Origin: Trichobilharzia regenti
Lineage: Eukaryota > Platyhelminthes > Trematoda > Strigeidida > Schistosomatidae
Length of the DNA: 64,000 nt
Reading direction: 5' to 3'
NCBI GenBank assembly: GCA_944472135.2
Contig: OX235270.1
Location: 41,850,352 to 41,914,351 of the forward strand
Under the pieces are notes generated by a model. The model made no database searches. It was not told where the DNA came from and saw nothing but the letters and a program-made list of their open reading frames with translations. Both the position numbers and the translations under genes were made by a program. Of this stretch, positions 1 through 13,400 are shown piece by piece. Position 1 is the first letter of the stretch; each line of letters opens with the position of its first letter.

Positions 1-860
1 GATTAGTCAGCTTGTGGTAAAAGATAAGGTTTAGCTAAAGACGTCTTTTCCAGTGGGGTTCTAATCTTAGCCTGTCGCATCGCTCATAGTATTCCAGACC
101 ACTTTCTAAACCAAGAGTTCTTGAGGTAAACTGCCTTTGCGCTCCCTCTAATTTGAGCTTGTCATTGAGTCCGCTAAGAATAAATGGGCAGTAATCTAAG
201 ATAGGTCGGACACATACTTTGTATAATAAAACCCTAGTTTCACAACAAAAGAAATTGCGTGTTATGCATCCCATCAGCCTTCGTGTTTTACGTCTGGCAT
301 AATCAGTCTGTTCAGCGAACGTTAGGTTACTAGAGTATCTAATACCGAGATGTACGACTGAGTTGAGCTTAGCTAGTTTTCACCCATTTATTTCAAGAGT
401 TAGATCAAGGTTACTGTTTCCGATACAAATCCAGCCTCATTTGTCAATGTTAAAATGTAGACAGGATTCCGCACACCATGTTGCGAGACTACTTGGTTCA
501 AGATGCATTTTAGTAACCATATCGCTTAATTCAGTGCAGCAGGAGCAGACGACTTTGAGGTCGTCAGCATATAGGAATGGTTTACCTGAGTTGAAGCACT
601 TGCAAATGCTGTTAATGTAGACTGTGAATAAAAGTGGACCTAGGACACTGCCTTGCACAACCCCACTTGAGATCTGCCTAGGATGAGACAATACAGATCC
701 AACTTTGGTTATTTGTACCCTGTTGCTTAGAAATGATTTTAACCAGTTCAGTAATGGGTTGTGAATTCCACATGAGTACAGCTTCTCAAAGAGAATACTG
801 TGAGATACCATGTCAAATGCCCTAGATATAACGAAGTAGAGAACAATGACTAGCTTACGT
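1..860 (-). pseudogene. CR1/jockey-type LINE reverse transcriptase fragment, decayed
   Basis: The minus strand encodes RT blocks in order: ISRAFDMVSHSILFEKL (motif A, near 830-770), then SSGVVQGSVLGPLLF (motif B region), then FLYADDLKVV (catalytic YADD, near 565). A separate frame (35-274) carries the C-terminal RT region with LYKVCVRPILDYCPF and RLRLEPHWKRRL. A frame change between the two parts and truncation of the 5' end around 860 show it is dead. The 3' end lies beyond base 1. It is not closely related to the LINE at 41.3 kb. Confidence 0.82.
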
Positions 861-3800
861 GCTTCGTGACTACTAGTGATGCAGTTGAAAAAGAGCTAGG
901 CTATTAAAATTCAGCATCCACCGGCTTTTGAATTGACGCCTGCTTTCGAATTCGAACCACTACACCGTAGTTCAGTGAATTTTCCGCACTCCACTACCTT
1001 ATTTATTAGTAAACTTAAACAATTTAGACAAGTGATATATATGCGAAAATCGAGTGATTCTTAACCAACCCATTTCTGATATCATGGGTGGAAAACAGAT
1101 CTTTAGCTCCACATATCTACTGTACTCTTCTTGTCATAACTTTTGACTAACACTAAGTTTGCTTAAAAACCTTCATTTCCTATCATGATGATATTCGGCA
1201 TATCATTCACATTTCGTTCGCCCACTTCGGCGTTTTCTACTCAGTTTTCGCTCAAAAACCTTGCACGCATTGTCATGTGAATGCCCCTAGGTGCATGTAC
1301 CATTTCCCTTCTCATATTCATTGGGACAAGAGCTCTCCTTTTGCTTGTTGACTAGTAGGGTTCCATGTAGTTTATTCCTTTCGACCAGCCATCTAACCTT
1401 CACTGTTGAAGCAGGGAATTAAGCTGTTGATGAAGATCTGCAGCTCATTGGGAATATTCCCGGTAACTCACCAATCAAGTATCTGAAGTATACAGATGAA
1501 TATTAGCTCTGAAAAGTCAAATCTTGTTCCTTTTGATAAGTGCTGTATGTTTTCACGTTGATTTCGGATCCGTAAATTGCTGTCTCGCTCTCCCACTCAT
1601 GCCATTGACATTTTCATGCTTCTGGTCGGAACAGTGCCAACAAAGTGAGGGAGAGGGATGAACCTTTTGAAATTACTATCGTTGTTGATTATTGGTGTTG
1701 TTGGCTGTTCGGTATTTGCATCTCATCTCTCATCTCTTCGTTCATCTGAATTTCTGTCTTTGTCAACTCACTAGTCACCTTGCCTGCTTCTGCTTTGAAT
1801 CTTCGAGGTTGAGCAACACAATACATAAGTTATCCACAAAATATCAGTCTTCTGTGGTCTGCATGTTGATTTAGAGTATACCTATCTTCTCAATGCAGAC
1901 GATCTGTTACATGGTCTAGTCAACGATGTTTAGGAATGTCGTTGACGATGCAAAGTTTCGTATCACTTATTTCTTCACTACAAACGCTTCAGTATACTTA
2001 CTTTTATGGGCTGTTTGGCAAGGGTCATCATCGTGCAGCTGCTGCATGTTCTCAGCACTGCAACCGGTAGTGTCGAGATGGCCGTCAAGTTACTTCATGA
2101 TCGAGTCTGTCAAAAGGCCTCCTCAAAGTTTATGTTGACCGGGCAACATATATTAAAACAGGAAGAATATTGCTTTGAAGTGGGGGTTTATATTTCAGGA
2201 TATATACTACCAAACCAATGTTTATGTTTTCCCAACTAGGGAATGGAATTTCTGACCAAAATCAACATTATAACGTGTCAAGTTGTGGTGCATAACTGAG
2301 TGCCACCAGATTGATGAGCTCACCGAAGCTCACTGTTGACTGTCGTCTAACAGTAGAGTTATGGCAATCATGTGGATATAGCGAAAATAGCAGCATTGGT
2401 TAACATGAAGACGAGGCCGAATTGCAGATGTTTTGCCTGCCTCCCTACACACCACTCGTGAGTTCCCTTAGTCTTCTCCTGCAAACGAACACCGAATTTC
2501 GCACCAGCGTTGATAAGATAATAGATCCATGCAGTTACGTGTGTTATTAAAGGATATGGTTATTAAAGGCTATGGTTATTTTCGTAGAGTCAATACAGAG
2601 TACCACCGCTACTATGGACTAATGGGTTCAAGGAATATTTCTCCACAAATATAGAAGAATAACGCAAAACGTGTCAAAACTGGACTTTTGGGAGCAGAGT
2701 TCAAAGTAGATCATACGGAAGTTTATTATATAGGATTGTCATTTGAGAATATGAAGGCAACTTATTATGTCTTATTATGTAAGAATTGTTAAAATCTGTC
2801 AAGCGGTAGTTCCCGCTTGGTTTGGTGGGGGTGCGGATGGTTGGGTTAGGTTTTCAACAATGCACTGATCCTAGTGGCTGCCATTTATCCTTTTTGTTCC
2901 AAATCCTAATCCACATATTGTCACTTTATTTGCTGCTTGGTCGTTATGCGTCGGCAACTGGATGGCTTTGCCAGCCCATGCATTTCGGATCGCGAATATG
3001 TAAAGCTTCAGTACGGCCGTAAAATAGCCCAGGATACGTGTCTTTTAGCAAGTGTTAAAACTCCGGATTGGTCACAGGCTTCTCCTGCTTTCATTGGTAA
3101 ACACAATATCGTACCCTGCACCGTGACGACTAATTCCGGAAATTCATCGCTGAAGATGTATCCTTACTCTGTGTACTCATGTAAGTCCGGGCATACGTGC
3201 ATTTTGAAGCTTTTCTTTATATTTAAATGTATTTTGTGTAGTTGTGCTGACCTCTTTATGGCCTTTCTGTGTTCTCACAATCTCAAATCGATAAATGGAA
3301 TGAACCCAGTTTTTTATTGATTGCCAGATTTATTGTTACTTAGAAAGTATGTGGAATTTTGGGTTGTATCATGCCGAAGAGGCCTTCACCCGAATGTGTG
3401 AGGTCTGACTGAGTTTAGGCTTGGGATATTGCTATATACTTGTCCATGTGCAATTCACTGTTAGTAGACATTAGTTGCTACACCCGTATACAAATCTTTC
3501 TGGCATACATCATACGTATGGCAGTGTGAGGAACTGTTCCTATTTCATTTTTGAGCCTGGGCTTACATGTAACGGTGCCCACGGATTATACTGCTTGTAA
3601 CCACTTTCCTCACAGGTCATAGCGTACCAGAAATTACTCTGTATCATTTCTAACCTCAGCCGTTATTAGTCTTTCTTCAAGGGTATACGTAACTGTGGTA
3701 TTATGAATATACGTCTAGGTATGCACCTTGATTATAAATGACAGACAAGGAGAGTGTTATATGAGAGATGGACACGAGACTTTATAGCTGTTTTTCACCT

Positions 3801-5479
3801 TAAGTTGTGGATGATTTTTCTAATACATGGACTATTTATGGTGTTCGTAATAAAATTAAATGATTAGCGTCAGTAAAAATCAAGTACTTAGCACAGAAGT
3901 AATAACGATATGCACTACTCAAACTTTCCTTAAAAACTATGTGTTAATTTTACTTTAGCCTGAACCTTCCAGGTGAGTGGTTCACTGTAGCAGATAGGTA
4001 ACATAAGAGCACAATCTTCGTGTGGTGTATTCCAAGGATTTCCTGGAGTGTACCTAGAAATATCTTTACGTTGTAGTTTTGAGTTCGTAATATTTTGTGT
4101 GGTTCGCAATATCTGTTAGTTCGTAATTCAGTCTAAGGTGTCGTTTTGTATTTATCCTAGTTATGTAGCTTAATTCATGTGTACACGTGGTTTGTTCAAT
4201 GCTGCAGTTAATTCTCCTCGCTATCTTGTAGGCGCTTGCCAGTCTGATCCTAATCGGTGTCATAAGTACCGACCAAACTACTTGAGGCATCGCTGTCTTT
4301 CGGGTCCAACTGTTGCTATGCTTCTCCCAACTGCGGCTCACGAGTCTGCGGCTTTCTCGCGCACTGCTGGCCAGTCCTCGGTCTTTGAAAACTGTGGTCG
4401 TGTGGTGACGAATCATTCTATCCCCCTGTCTCATATATTAATTTCACATCCTCCAGGATCTAAAGTAACATCAAACGTATCGCACTTGAGTATGTGCCAT
4501 TCACCATTCTCTCATCCTTCAACGAATCCCTTTGATCCACATCATTTGTTTAATACTGACTTCCCCTCGGCTCACGTATCACGTTTCACTTTTAGCTAGA
4601 ATTTTTCAAAATATATTAATATCAGCATTGCATTTCTAAATGTTGTTGTGCACGTGACTTTCCTAAATTGTAATGATCTCATCCTTTGCATTTAATCATT
4701 GGATGGTATTTTATTCCCTATCTTTATGTATCTTTAGTATTTCACTAATATTCCGCTTGGTTTTACTTGTTTTACTGTATGAATAATGTTTGGTACTTCT
4801 GACTAGGCTTTTTACTATTTTTATTAGTGTTTTCATTCATTCCACACTGAGCTTTGTTTTTTGGTGGCGAATTATTTTTGGATACTTTGACATCAGTGTT
4901 CCATCATGTATAACTAAGTTTATCCTACTCAGTTGCTTCGATCTTAGGTATTACAAAACTAATATTCCAATGTTTTTATACGTATCCTTTCTTTAATTAT
5001 CCTTTTACTTTGTTCATATATATTAATATACGTGGTGTTTATTGTACTTCAACAGTTTATAATTTCTCTGAAACAAACTGCACGTTTTAATTTATTTCTT
5101 AGCTATCGCTTTTAATTTATTTATTATCATCTGATCTCTACTTCCACATGTTATATTAAATGAAGTGATTACTGTGAAACTCCGAATTGTTTTACATAGC
5201 TGTGTATTTATTTTTGAAATGCATATTTTGCATTATTTTCTGCTTCAGTAGTGAGAATTAGTTTAGTAAGGCCTAAGCAGTAACGTTAGTTGTGCATCTT
5301 TTTCCAAGTAGTTGAGTTTTGACTGAGTTTTCAACGTAGGAGTTTACACAAGTGCACCTATTCAAGTTCCCACACTTCCTATAGCAGACTGACGTAGAAA
5401 AAAACTACATTGAATGGAAACATACGGGATAACGAGTAGAAACATGGAGAAATAAGAAGACCTAATTGATCTAAGCGGT
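861..5479. other. Intergenic stretch with no supported gene
   Basis: AT-rich sequence downstream of the unc80 gene. Several ORFs of 60-140 codons are present (for example 2937-3320 and 4177-4599), but none shows a recognisable domain, splice context or biased composition. The part around 4180-4600 is somewhat richer in GC than its surroundings and open in two opposed frames, which could be an old mobile-element remnant. I see no clear repeat ends. Confidence 0.5.
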
Positions 5480-5890
5480 TAAAAAGTGAATGCATTTGTG
5501 CCACTGAGAACAACCTTGAGTCATCTCACTAATAGACTCAAGCCGTTAGTTCTTACCTCCTGCTCCCATCTCACTACGTGGCTGAAACTGACAGTCAAAG
5601 ACTTCATGGAATCATGCCAGGTTCGAAACCACTGATTTACCTACTCTTTTTGCCTAACACTTCACCTGACTTCAATAGTACTCAACCATATCTACAAAGA
5701 CTAGTTTCTTCATGTTTCACTTTCAGTGGCCACGTCTCACAGACATAAAAATAGGGCAGGGCGCACTGCTGCGCAGTGTACGTGTCCTGCGACCGTTACT
5801 TGGATATCGTTTACGACAGGCATGATGATATTTTTAAATTCTCGCTGAGGTTTCGTCGGCATTAAGTTGTATCCTTTTTGGTTTTGGAGA
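5480..5890 (-). pseudogene. Strongly decayed RTE-type LINE 3' fragment
   Basis: The plus-strand text around 5490-5520 (GCCACTGAGAACAACCTTGA) and 5722-5745 (CAGTGGCCACGTCTCACA) parallels the 3' part of the RTE element at 13687-17436 (GCCACTGAGAACGATTTTGA and CAGTGGCCAGGTCTCACA), in the same order and spacing. No open frame survives. Confidence 0.6.
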
Positions 5891-6031
5891 TTCAGGGTAA
5901 CAAACACCCACAGTTGTCTACGAACTACTGCACTGGTCTTGAAAAGCTGTAAATAAGTTATCAGACAATAAAGAAATGAGTTATGTTATCTTTTTCCAAT
6001 CTTTTGAGTTCCGATCATGCGATGTTTAGGT

Positions 6032-6103
6032 GCCCGCCGTTCAGAAGTCGGAAACGAACTATATGGGTTGTTGGCAAGCATTCTACCATTGAACCACCGA
6101 CTC
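6032..6103 (-). repeat. tRNA-Gly-like relic
   Basis: The minus strand reads GAGTCGGTGGTTCAATGGTA followed by GAATGCTTGCC, very close to the 5' half of a eukaryotic tRNA-Gly (A box TGGTTCAATGG). A degraded B box (AGTTCGTTTCC) and a 3' CCGACTT, which can pair with the 5' GAGTCGG, follow. The T stem does not fold, so this is a tRNA pseudogene or the head of a tRNA-Gly-derived SINE. Confidence 0.5.
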
Positions 6104-6981
6104 ACATGTCTTGGTTCAAACATCTAGTGAAGAAATACTCGAGTAAAAAATGGTGACTGCCAACAAGAGTATTGTGTCTGTGCCAGACATGTTGTTTCTA
6201 ACTGGTGATATTAGTAATGTATCGTCTTTGCGAGGAAATAAGTGTTGACGAGCTAGTCCTTCATTCTTGTGACTACGGAATATCGGTTTTGTGATAAACT
6301 GGATGAAGACTGGTGTTTAGAAGCCGAAAAATGCAATACATCTGCTGGGTGTTTATCCGGGGTACCTTGGCAACACATATTTCTCATGATTTTGAAACTT
6401 CTGAACGTAATGGCTTTCTTAACGGGAAACCAAATCTTCGAATTCAGTTTACTTGGCGAGTTCCGACATTCGTAGTTAGTATTTCAACAATAACCCCTGT
6501 TATTCTTGTGAATATATTGTATCAATAATGGCCAGGTGTTAAGTATTGAAGAAAGTAATCTATGGTCTGTCTAATTCACATTATCAACCTATTCCAGCTG
6601 CCGGTTGTTCGCCTATGTCTAATCGGCATACCTTGTATATCGAACACAGAAGGCTTATGAACTTTAACGTAAGGTATGTCCTTGATTGAATCAGTTCCAG
6701 TAAAAGACAAAATCACAACTAAGACTTCATTTTTCTCTTCTCTATTCTAATCACAGACACATACAGGGAGTTAATATGTAAAGTGTTACTTTATGGAAAC
6801 GCTAACAAGATAAGTTCAAAAAGAAAGCGAGAGTTAAAAATATCCAGAAATATTTTGACGTCGAAGAAAATACAGTTAGTTTCAGTGATTCTTGTTTACA
6901 TGAAAAAGCAGTACGTTGAATTTGTGAATCATAAGTGTGTAATTTGAAAATGTGGCTTTTCCAAAACAAAATACGTGCAAA

Positions 6982-7415
6982 TCAAACATAATTAATTTTA
7001 GATTTTTCTGGAATATTTGAAGTTGTATCACCAGCTGCTTGTGACGTTTGTGTGGTTAATGTTCTCTTGCCTGTATTTATGCTTGTTATGGTTACTGGTA
7101 CCACAAACACTGACGCTGTTGTTTTTGTGATTTTAAGGAAAGAGTTTTTCTCATCTGAAGACTTTTCTTCAAAATCGTTGGGCTTTAACATAATAGTCCC
7201 TGTAACTTTTTGCCCAGTTCTAGTTTGACTTGATTGGAATTCAGATTTCTGACTAGTTGGTGATTTATGCTCGTTGTCATCAGCACTCACTTCTGGTACA
7301 ATCGCAGAGTCGATCTCAGAAAGCCTTTCATTGGTTTGCAACTTGGGTGCTGGCACTCTTATTAGTGAAGCTAATTCCTGACGTGCTCGTACACGCGCAT
7401 GTAGGTAAGGAGCAC
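6982..7415 (-). CDS. unc80: unc80 visible exon 20 (terminal exon with stop)
   Basis: 434 nt, phase 1 in, ending with TGA at 6982-6984; acceptor CTTTTAG. It encodes ARVRARQELASLIRVPAPK, then a Ser/Thr/Lys-rich end finishing KSKINYV. The final residues end in a hydrophobic valine, which could be a PDZ-type terminus, but that is speculation. The exon closes the frame after 19 phase-consistent junctions. Confidence 0.88.
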
Positions 7416-10400
7416 CTAAAAGAAAGATTAAAATACGTTAGACAAATCAGGAAGTACTGTGTCTCACTTATTTTGACCTAGTAAGTCTAAAACTGATTAC
7501 GTGTTTATTTCTGATGGACCGTTATTTTATAGATCAAGGCTATGGATTACAATCATGTTTCAGATCCATTATTGTACTTCTACATAAACCGTATTGAAAA
7601 GAGACTTTTGAATTATATCTACTATTTTTTGTAAACTGTCAATATTCTAACTGATAGCTGCATTACACTAATTCTAATATAGTAAAATCAACATATATCA
7701 AGAGAGATAAGTTAGTCTGAAGTCCAAAGCTGTTTGTTACAAACTTTTATCATATATCATTACGTGCCACTGTGTAAAACTATTGTGTCCGTGAGACCTC
7801 ACATGAAATCAAAACTAAAAAGGCCTCATCATTATTGGAATGGGCAACATGATTCTTTAAATCTTCAGGATAATTTTGGTAAAATTACTTTCCAAAAATG
7901 TAAAGTGAAGAGAAAACTATTGTTCAACCTTCAAGTGTTTACTACATTCTCCGACGTTTTCTTGGGGTGACATTGTTGTAAAAGGATTCAAAAACACAGT
8001 TGCAACAGCACTCAAACTACGGGAATGTGGGTTGCTGGTCCAATATTGTCACAAATGAACTGTGAAACCGAACTGTTCATAATTCCTTAATTTCATCGCA
8101 GTCACTGTGGTCTTACGTGGCTTTCATGTGGATAAATGGATTATAACTGTTAGTCCGCCATCATTTACAGTGAACTGTTAAAACAGAAAATAAACTAGTC
8201 TAGTTGATAAACCTAAAGGTCTACTACAAAGTAGCATATGTATACTATTGCTGAGAAAGGTAGTCCGTCGAGATATTTAAGTGCTTATAAAAATATTACT
8301 ATTCTCTGAAACAATTTTTTTAACTATCACCGTTTTCCTTGCAAGTGTTTCATATTTTTTGACTGTTTGAATTGATATTTTCCACTTGGAAATCAGAGGT
8401 GGTGCTCCTGAATGCACTAATTTTTATGAGGAAGTAAGTTTTGCATATAGTAATATTTCGTGTTAACTGATGGAAATGAACTTACCAGAACCATAAAGAG
8501 ATGAGGCGATTGCAGCAGCAGCTGCAGGTCCAACAGGTGTTATTGAGCCTTCGCTCACTAAAGAATTTTCACTTTGATTATCTGCATTCGAATCATTTGA
8601 TAGTCTTGCCTTCAGAGCATCGGTACGAAGACTTTTATAAAATGCGTGAGCATTTCCGGCCAACTTCATCTCACTAGGACTTAAGTTACGCAAAGAAGTG
8701 GAGAAAGTGTTAGGCTTAGAAATATATATTTTAGGAAAACACAATAGTACGAAGTAGGTACTGATTCGCTTTGTGTGGGAAGTTTATAGAAAAGGTAAGA
8801 TGAATGTGTTGAACAGAAAAATCTCTTGATATGCAAAGGACAAACAAATCTCTTCATTAAGCATCATTCAAACCCTTACTTTTACCGCGGCTATTGCAGA
8901 TGCTTATTTACTATCTTCACATGATCATATTCATCCTGATCTGTTACGAAAAAGCAACACTATAAGTTAGAGATTCGACGTAACAGATGTGTATCTTGGA
9001 GTTCATCTGACCATTTGTATCCTTAATTTACAGTAGTTAGAGTGGAAGGTGGATGAAACAATTCACCGAATTTCGTAGTCCTGAATATTAAAAAAATCAC
9101 TTAATTTTGTTCAAAACAAGTCTCAGCGGTACGAATGTCCACTTCTTGGATTTTTATTATTTTAGTTTCCTATGCATTCTTTAAAAACCATTTTATGGGA
9201 TGATTTTCTTCACATTTCTCTCCTTACAACTCATAATAGTAATTAACATTTCCCTGCCTGATTTTATATCGTTGTACCGATATGAAGTGCAACAACTACG
9301 ACTGACACATATGTTAGGCGATAATTTTTTTCCCAATTCATTTGTCCATTTAATAACTTAACAGAATATGATAGAAGTAAAACCAAGGTTTCATCAACAT
9401 TTGGATGCTGTAGTAAAGCTGAAGATATCTTGCTCAGAACTGGTTGGAATCCACTTATTCGGCTGCTAATCTACCTCAGTTTCTTAACGAACCATTGTAA
9501 ATAATCTATTTATTGACAAGACGAAATGTCTTGAATAGTGGGGAAGTAAAATTTAGAGTATTCTGTTAATACAAAACAAACATTTCAACAATAACCTGTA
9601 TACTCCAGTGTCTTCTGCTGCAGTGCACAAATAGGTGCATCACATTCTGTTTATCTTTTTTTATTCCTTTGCGTATTTCCAGTTGAACTTAAGGCTTCAA
9701 GCTTGAGCTGTGAAGTTTCACTACTAGTGGTGTTTTTAAGGGGATGGGGTCGCTAACCTCGTGCCCTATGCCTAATCCCCCTCTTTGTTGGGCTTGCTGG
9801 GGACAAGAGGGGGGGGTAAAGATCTGCGCCGGCCGGGAGTCGAACCCCGGACTATCCTGTTAGGCTACTTGAAATGCACACTCAAGGTTAATCATGTGTT
9901 ATTAAGTTTCAGCTTCTTGGTGTGGATCAAACATACCAGGTAAGTCATTGGCTTAAAGTATATTCAAATACGCCTCAGGACCATAATGAATGGCTATCCT
10001 TCCCTAGTTCTGTTTTCCTAGTACAGGAAGAAATAGGAAGTGACGAACACTCGTTTGAATATACTTTGTAATAAAGCTTATCTGTTTATTTATAGTTTGT
10101 AATTAGTTTTTACTTATTCTCCGCTTTATATCATTGTGTATTGCATTTCTGATCATCTACGTAGTAAACTGTTTGTGTTAACATAAGTAAATAAGTATAT
10201 ACGAATGGATATATTGCTTATAGGAAAGGAAATAGAGTTATAGGAGACTGTCAAGAATGCGTGTGAAACAAAAATTGTTTCGTTGATCAAGGAATGAAGA
10301 CCACTGAATCTGCACACTTCACTAAAGGAATTTGAGATCGTGTTGTATAAGAGATGTAACTCCATTGCATAAAGTATGACTGACCTCCAGACGAAAAATT

Positions 10401-13400
10401 AGGGTAACTGTGGTACTGAAACATTTTTACAGGCATTTTACACATAAGTGTTGGTACAGTCAATACTTCTCATAAGCCAAAATTCCTATAAAAGTATTAT
10501 AGTTTTAAATATTCTTTTAAAACCCTTCGGTGAAAACTCACTGTGTTCTAGTCCTTCTGTGTCCAGCCTTCTGACTTCTCCTTACTAAACTTTCTGCTGA
10601 AGCTGTGGGAAAAGAATTAAAATTATTTGTTAAAGTATATCCCATTTTCAAAACTAAGCGTTTTGTACCCTCAGGATACTTGTAGAATATACAGAATGAG
10701 GTTTCTATTTATGTTCTTGGAAAATACCCATATGGACATTAGAAAGAAGAGAACACGAAGTTCAGCAAAGATATCTTTTCGGCGATTTCATTCTCAAAAG
10801 CTGTACAATCGCATTTATATAGATTATTTTAACATGGATAGAATTATTATTTGCTGAATTTCACATAGTAACGAAGGTGATAATAATTTTCAACTTGATA
10901 TGATAGTTTGAAGGTACGAATATAGATTACAAGAGGCTTAGAGACAAGATTTCATAGGATTAGAAAATAGTTACAACGTATGCAAAAAAATTAGTATTTG
11001 ATAACTGGAGAAATAATTTTAAAGGCGAATCGAAGGCGATAATTGTTTTCGACTTGATATGAATTACAAGAGGCTTAGAAACGCAGGGATAGGACGAACT
11101 ACAGGTGTGAACAAAATAAGCATGGAAACAAATTGAAATCAAAATTTTTTAACCTGAAATGTTAGTTAGGAGGTATGAATATAGATTACAAGAGGCATAG
11201 AAACAAAAAATTACACAGGATTAGAATATAAGTGTAAAATGGTTATTCTAAACGGATTACAAGTGTGATCAAACAAAATTAAAATAACTAGTTTTATAAC
11301 TAAAAAAAATTAGGTTGATTAAACGAAGATTGAGGGACTAAGAATCAGACACACAGCGAACGAAAAATGCTCTAAAGGAAAAAACGAGAACAAAAACAGA
11401 CGAGGAAGAGAAAAAAAGACGGAAACAAAGGGAACATACCAAGCTAGGTCCATGGTAGTTGTAGAGGTTGGACTAACTTCTTTTGAATACACAGCTCCGG
11501 CTTCTCGATGCATATTGTGAGGGCTTCTGCAGTACAAAGAAGTCGGAAACATATTGCTCTTGGTAGGTTTCTGTTGACTTTGTAAATTACTTTGAAAGTA
11601 TCGGTTGAGATTTTGTGGGAGGTGTTGACCAGATGTTCAATAATGGCACTTCTGATTGAGCCGGTGCCTCCTCTTTGCAGCCACGCTGGGTAGTGTTCTC
11701 TAACACGTTTTGAGAGGACGCGCATACAACGACCTATGTACCTAGCTCCGCACGAGCAAGTGAACTGGTATATGCACATTGAATTGGTCATATGCGAAAG
11801 TTTGTCCTTCATGTTGTTTCGAAGTATTGGGCGGCTAGAGAATGTCACTCTTAGTGTTGCTGCAGGGAAGGTCTTCTTTAAAGAGCTGGATATTCTCCTC
11901 TTCAGGATATCAGCTGCCAAATCTCCCTTGAAATTCAGATTTAGATACAGCGTTTTCTTTGGCGCTGAGTCGCATTCTTCTCTTTTAGGTTTAGGTTTCA
12001 TGTTCTTTTCGACAAAACGTGTCGGGTAGCCATTTTGAGCCAGGATATTTTTGAGGAATAGGAGCTCCTCTTCCACACATGTATATATTAACAAACTGAC
12101 AACACTTATATCAGATGACAAGAAATTTGCCAAGCCCGACAATGAGAAAAACAAGACAGAACTGATTGAAAGACGACTAACAGATGTTCTCAGAAGAATG
12201 AAGGACGATCGTCTGATACCTGAGGACCTGTTCGACCGCCTCAAACCGACAGGATCAACTATTCCCCGACTCTACGGCTTACCAAAGGTGCACAAACCTG
12301 GCTTGCCGCTTCGACCGATTCTAGACATGTAAGGTTCACTATACCATCCAATCACCAAATGGTTGTCCGAAATGTTGCAGCCGGTAAGACAACACCTATG
12401 CAAATACTCTCTTCGTGATACTTTTGAGTTCATCGAATGCATAAGGGATTTGAATGTAAATGATAAACGAATGCTATCACTAGATGTTGAATCTCTTTTT
12501 ACCAACGTGCCACTAACAGAAACAAATTGCTTCCTGTGCAATTATATGGAGAAATCTAATATAAACGTCGGAGTACCAATATCATATCTGAAGGAATTGT
12601 TGCTGAGATGCACGCTGAATGGACAATTCACTTTCAACGGCGACATCTACAGACAGAAAGATGGAATTGCAATGGGATCTCCTCTTGACCCGCTTTTAGG
12701 AGACTGCTTTATGGCCAGTTTGGAGAGTGGAGTTTTAAAATCAACAATAAACAAATTAATACTATACAAAAGGTACGTTGACGATACCTTTATAGTCTGC
12801 TACGAGAACTCGGATTTCAACTGTATCTTACAAGAATTCAATAATTCCCATCCTTCAATTAAATTCACAATGGAGTTAGAAAGCGATTCAAAGATTCCAT
12901 TTCTGGACGTGGAATTGACAAGAAGAAATGATTGAACCCTGAAGAGGTCCATACACAGAAAACTGACATGGAATGGCCAACTAACGCATTTCTATAGTTG
13001 GATACCTCTGAGCCGAAAACGAGCCCTCATCAGCACACTAACCCATAGCGTTAGAAAAATCCGCAGCAACGATTGCATATAAGAGGAGCTCCTATTCCTC
13101 AAAAATATCCTGGCTCAAAATGGCTACCCGACACGTTTTGTCGAAAAGAACATGAAACCTAAACCTAAAAGAGAAGAATGCGACTCAGCGCCAAAGAAAA
13201 CGCTGTATCTAAATCTGAATTTCAAGGGAGATTTGGCAGCTGATATCCTGAAGAGGAGAATATCCAGCTCTTTAAAGAAGACCTTCCCTGCAGCAACACT
13301 AAGAGTGACATTCTCTAGCCGCCCAATACTTCGAAACAACATGAAGGACAAACTTTCGCATATGACCAATTCAATGTGCATATACCAGTTCACTTGCTCG

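Noticed and set aside
2822..3320. Overlapping ORFs as a host gene
   Set aside because: No domain, no conserved splice context, overlapping frames; best read as chance ORFs or old repeat sequence.
8486..8760. Extended exon 19 starting at the upstream AG before CCTAAC
   Set aside because: It needs phase 0, while the preceding small exon leaves phase 2; the AG at 8680-8681 fits.
10960..11142. 60-codon ORF present twice (also 17769-17951)
   Set aside because: It lies in the PLE1 3' untranslated arm; the duplication is explained by the inverted arms and there is no coding signature.
11736..12029. 97-codon ORF duplicated at 13124-13417 as a conserved gene
   Set aside because: Both are antisense shadows of the PLE1 endonuclease and are duplicated only because the arms are inverted copies.
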